Assembly: GCA_937899145.1 (NCBI GenBank)
Contig: CALBPW010000284.1
Coordinates: forward strand, 1 to 20,177
Reading direction: 5' to 3'
DNA: 20,177 nucleotides
Source of the DNA: an uncultured Bacteroidota bacterium
Lineage (GTDB): Bacteria > Bacteroidota > Bacteroidia > Bacteroidales > SZUA-534
Shown: positions 18,130 to 20,177 of the stretch, piece after piece
How the letters are laid out: the number at the start of each line of letters is the position of its first letter
Position numbering within the stretch: position 1 is the first letter of the stretch
Program-made: the position numbers and the translations under genes
Notes under the pieces: model-generated
The model's database searches: none
What the model was told of the DNA's origin: nothing
The model's input: only the letters and a program-made list of their open reading frames with translations

Positions 18130-19452
18130 GTGCAAGTGATGAAATTTGGCGGCACCTCAGTTGGCTCGCCTGAACGCATTAGAGAAGTAGCCCGCTTGAT
18201 TGACGACGGGAAACCAAAAATTGTAGTGTTATCGGCAATGTCGGGAACAACAAACGCATTGGTCGAAATAGCCAACTATCTGTATAAGAAGAATTTTGAT
18301 GGCGCAAATGAAAAAATCAACCAACTTGAACAAAAATACTTTGGTGTAGTTGACGAACTGTTTACAACACAGAAATACAAAGAGTTAGGTCTTGAATTGA
18401 TAAAAAGCCATTTCAGCCATATCCGCTCGTTTGCCCGCGATATGTTCACAATGTTTGAGGAGAAAGAAATCCTTGCGCAAGGCGAACTCATCTCAACCGC
18501 ACTGATGAACTACCACCTGCAGGAAATTGGTCGCAAATCGAACCTGATTTCGGCACTAAACTTTATGCGCATCGATAAAAGCGGCGAACCCGACGATTAC
18601 TATATCCGTGAAAATCTGCAACGCGAACTTAAACAATGTGGCGATTATTATCTGATTATTACACAAGGATTTATCTGCCGCAACGCAATGGGCAACATCG
18701 ACAATCTTCAACGCGGTGGTTCTGACTATTCAGCATCTATCATTGGCGCAGCCGTAAATGCTGAGGAAATTGTAATCTGGACTGACATTGACGGTATGCA
18801 CACCAACGACCCGCGAATTGTTGAACACACGCACTCAATTCCTGAACTATCGTTTGACGAAGCTGCCGAACTTGCATATTTTGGAGCAAAAATCCTGCAC
18901 CCGACATGCGTAATGCCAGCCAAACTGGCAAACATTCCTGTCCGCATAAAAAATACTTTGGAGCCATCGGCTTTGGGTACAATTATCAAAAAAGATGTTC
19001 CAAAAGTGCCAATCCGCGCCATTGCCGCAAAAGACGGCATTACAGCCATCAAAATTAAGAGCGACCGGATGCTGATGGCTCATGGTTTCTTGCGCAAAGT
19101 GTTCGAAATTTTTGAAACTTACGAAACATCAATCGATATGATTACAACATCGGAAGTTGGCGTTTCGGTAACCATCGACAACACCAAAAACCTTGAACCA
19201 ATTGTTAAAGAATTGCACAAATACGGCACCGTTGAAGCCGAAAGCGATTATGTAATTATTTGTGTTGTAGGCGATTTACACTCAAACTCGAAAGGGTTTG
19301 GCGGTACAATTCTATCAGCTTTAAACGATATTCCAATTCGCATGATTTCATACGGCGGAAGCAATTTCAACGTATCGGTTTTAGTAAAATCAGAATACAA
19401 GAGCCAAGCTCTTAACAATTTGAGCCACAGCATATTTACCGACGAAAAATAA
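18130..19452 (+). CDS. lysC: Aspartate kinase (monofunctional, two ACT domains)
   Basis: 440 aa from GTG 18130 (reading VQVMKFGGTSVGSP). The enzyme phosphorylates aspartate, the first step towards diaminopimelate/lysine, threonine and methionine. The N-terminal kinase domain has KFGGTSVGSPERI, VVLSAMSGTTN, the RGGSDYSASIIGAAV substrate loop, TDIDGMHTNDPR and AAELAYFGAKILHP. From about residue 300, two ACT domains (ITAIKIKSDRM and DYVIICVVGDL) indicate allosteric feedback control. There is no homoserine dehydrogenase domain. The start is uncertain: ATG 18139 would give MKFGG, while ATG 18079 adds 17 residues unlike the family and lies in the loop of the hairpin at 18070-18094. lysA starts 6 nt after the stop, so the pair forms a lysine-branch operon. 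Confidence 0.95.
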   Translation: MQVMKFGGTSVGSPERIREVARLIDDGKPKIVVLSAMSGTTNALVEIANYLYKKNFDGANEKINQLEQKYFGVVDELFTTQKYKELGLELIKSHFSHIRSFARDMFTMFEEKEILAQGELISTALMNYHLQEIGRKSNLISALNFMRIDKSGEPDDYYIRENLQRELKQCGDYYLIITQGFICRNAMGNIDNLQRGGSDYSASIIGAAVNAEEIVIWTDIDGMHTNDPRIVEHTHSIPELSFDEAAELAYFGAKILHPTCVMPAKLANIPVRIKNTLEPSALGTIIKKDVPKVPIRAIAAKDGITAIKIKSDRMLMAHGFLRKVFEIFETYETSIDMITTSEVGVSVTIDNTKNLEPIVKELHKYGTVEAESDYVIICVVGDLHSNSKGFGGTILSALNDIPIRMISYGGSNFNVSVLVKSEYKSQALNNLSHSIFTDEK

Positions 19453-19458
19453 AAGGCG

Positions 19459-19788
19459 ATGAATTTTGATTTGAAACAATTTGAGAGACTGAAAACGCCA
19501 TTTTATTGGTACGACGTACAATTGCTCGACCGCACAATTGAAACCGTAAAATCGCTTGCTGACCACTACGGATACCATGTGCATTATGCGGTTAAGGCAA
19601 ATGGCAACATCAATATTTTGCGCCGCATAAAAGAGGCGGGACTTGGCACCGACTGCGTTAGCGGGAACGAGATTAAACAAAGCATTGCCGCTGGTATCGA
19701 CCCACAAAAAATTGCTTTTGCGGGCGTTGGCAAAAGCGATGAGGAAATCCGGATTGGACTTGAAAATAATATTTTCTGTTTCAATTGA
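19459..19788 (+). CDS. lysA: Diaminopimelate decarboxylase, truncated N-terminal fragment
   Basis: Only 109 codons, where the family normally has about 380 or more. The fragment is clearly the N-terminal part of the PLP alpha/beta-barrel: TPFYWYDVQLLDRTI, then HYAVKANGN with the PLP-binding Lys46, DCVSGNEI and KIAFAGVGKSDEEI. Intact enzymes make lysine from meso-diaminopimelate. It follows lysC by 6 nt, as expected for a lysine operon. Homology ends with ENNIFCFN at about 19785, and an in-frame TGA follows at once (19786-19788). The next bases encode a leucine-rich-repeat fragment in another frame, and lysA does not resume before the window ends. As written it cannot be a working enzyme. It may be a real rearrangement or an assembly join. 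Confidence 0.9.
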   Translation: MNFDLKQFERLKTPFYWYDVQLLDRTIETVKSLADHYGYHVHYAVKANGNINILRRIKEAGLGTDCVSGNEIKQSIAAGIDPQKIAFAGVGKSDEEIRIGLENNIFCFN

Positions 19789-20131
19789 CAAATTTGCCTT
19801 TTGGGGGTGCTATGGCTTCACCCAGTTCCATGTGCCGCGCAACCTTGCCGACATCGCATACAATGCGTTCATGCAGTGCTACAACATCTCTTACTACACG
19901 TGCAGTTCGCTGAATCCCCACTTCAAAGCCGTGGACGGTGTACTCTACACCAAGGACCCGACCATGCTCTATGAGTATCCGCCTGCAGCGCCCGCCACCA
20001 CGTTCGAGATTCCCAGCACAGTGACTGCACTGCACGATTACTGTTTCGCTTACAACCACAACCTCACCCAAGTGACCATCCCCGAATCGGTCACCAGCAT
20101 CGGCAGGCATGCCTTTTCTTATTGTATTTAG
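19787..20131 (+). CDS. BspA-like leucine-rich repeat (LRR_5) fragment lacking a 5' end
   Basis: About 114 codons, starting abruptly at the lysA junction in a different frame and ending at TAG 20129-20131. The pattern is typical of BspA/LRR_5 surface proteins: AFWGCYGFTQFHVP, then AFMQCYNISYY, then LHDYCFAYNHNLTQVTIPESVTSIGRHAFSYC, with AFxxC units and IPxSVTxI strands. A linker containing KAVDGVLYTKD is also typical. No start codon, signal peptide or N-terminal domain belongs to it; the open frame extending back to 19643 is only an out-of-frame reading of lysA. Base composition differs sharply: 37 of 60 bases are G or C in 19981-20040, against 21 of 60 in 19201-19260 of lysC. Codons favour C or G in third position. 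The origin is another genome region or another organism. Confidence 0.75.
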   Translation, partial: DKFAFWGCYGFTQFHVPRNLADIAYNAFMQCYNISYYTCSSLNPHFKAVDGVLYTKDPTMLYEYPPAAPATTFEIPSTVTALHDYCFAYNHNLTQVTIPESVTSIGRHAFSYCI

Positions 20132-20142
20132 AGACCTCTAAA
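20127..20142. repeat. Perfect palindrome at the right edge of the LRR fragment
   Basis: TTTAGAG (20127-20133), AC, then CTCTAAA (20136-20142): a 7-bp perfect inverted repeat with a 2-nt centre. It overlaps the TAG stop of the LRR frame and marks the place where base composition returns to A+T-rich. The 2-nt loop is too tight for a normal terminator. Confidence 0.5.
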
Positions 20143-20147
20143 CTACC

Positions 20148-20177
20148 ATGAATAACAAAAACCAACCAGACTTAAAT
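20148..20177 (+). CDS. Possible start of a further gene, cut by the window end
   Basis: An ATG at 20148 opens ten codons (MNNKNQPDLN) to the window edge, with no stop. Asn/Lys/Gln-rich A+T-rich starts are common for cytoplasmic proteins of this group. Too short to recognise, and it does not match the expected continuation of lysA. Confidence 0.25.
   Translation, partial: MNNKNQPDLN

Noticed and set aside
19643..19786. The upstream part of the open frame leading into the LRR fragment
   Set aside because: It is an out-of-frame reading of lysA with an unnatural composition (runs of Leu, Ala and Lys). The frame continuity across the junction is accidental, so the LRR fragment is not given a start at 19643.
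19781..20110. A leftward 109-codon frame opposite the LRR fragment
   Set aside because: Antisense shadow of G+C-rich coding DNA, Val/Arg/Gly-rich with no domain.

Overview
The window looks like a chromosomal segment of a member of the Bacteroidota, most likely order Bacteroidales. Three things point there. The DNA is A+T-rich and start codons lack Shine-Dalgarno sites. Several intergenic gaps carry the Bacteroidota -7 promoter element TAnnTTTG. One secreted protein ends in a type IX secretion system (T9SS) type A sorting domain. No rRNA, tRNA, CRISPR array, transposase or phage gene was seen.

Layout. (1) Positions 1-1956 hold a surface-glycan decoration locus. A LicD-family transferase and a GT10 fucosyltransferase (cut by the window edge) run leftward, and a TagD-like cytidylyltransferase runs rightward. 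(2) 2220-5282 is a lone exported GH2 beta-galactosidase with an inverted repeat just upstream of its start. (3) 5354-6586 is a leftward metal or metalloid permease with a C-terminal heavy-metal-binding domain. It converges on the galactosidase at a strong hairpin and diverges from malate dehydrogenase. (4) Malate dehydrogenase (6733-7674) and a leftward panE (7761-8678) converge on a bidirectional terminator. (5) 8792-17835 is a compact rightward cluster with gaps of 28 nt or less: a TlpA-like thioredoxin, an SpmA-SpmB fusion, a secreted C10 protease with a beta-propeller and T9SS tail, a Wzx-like flippase, a GT4, a GT2 and an O-antigen ligase/polymerase-type protein. (6) 17836-18129 is a structured leader with a possible attenuator, followed by the lysine-pathway pair lysC (aspartate kinase) and lysA (diaminopimelate decarboxylase). 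(7) lysA breaks off after about 109 codons, near 19785. It joins a visibly G+C-richer fragment of a BspA-like leucine-rich-repeat protein, which itself ends at a perfect short palindrome (20127-20142).

How the genes may work together. The polysaccharide genes suggest synthesis, flipping and ligation or polymerisation of a lipid-linked surface glycan. In T9SS-bearing bacteria such as Porphyromonas gingivalis, cargo proteins with this kind of C-terminal domain are attached to anionic LPS. The operon-like placement of a T9SS cargo protease with flippase and ligase genes is therefore suggestive, but the link is inference. The broken lysA/LRR junction is either a genuine rearrangement or an assembly chimera; the sequence alone cannot decide. 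The best candidates for something undescribed are the lysC leader and the lysA/LRR junction.
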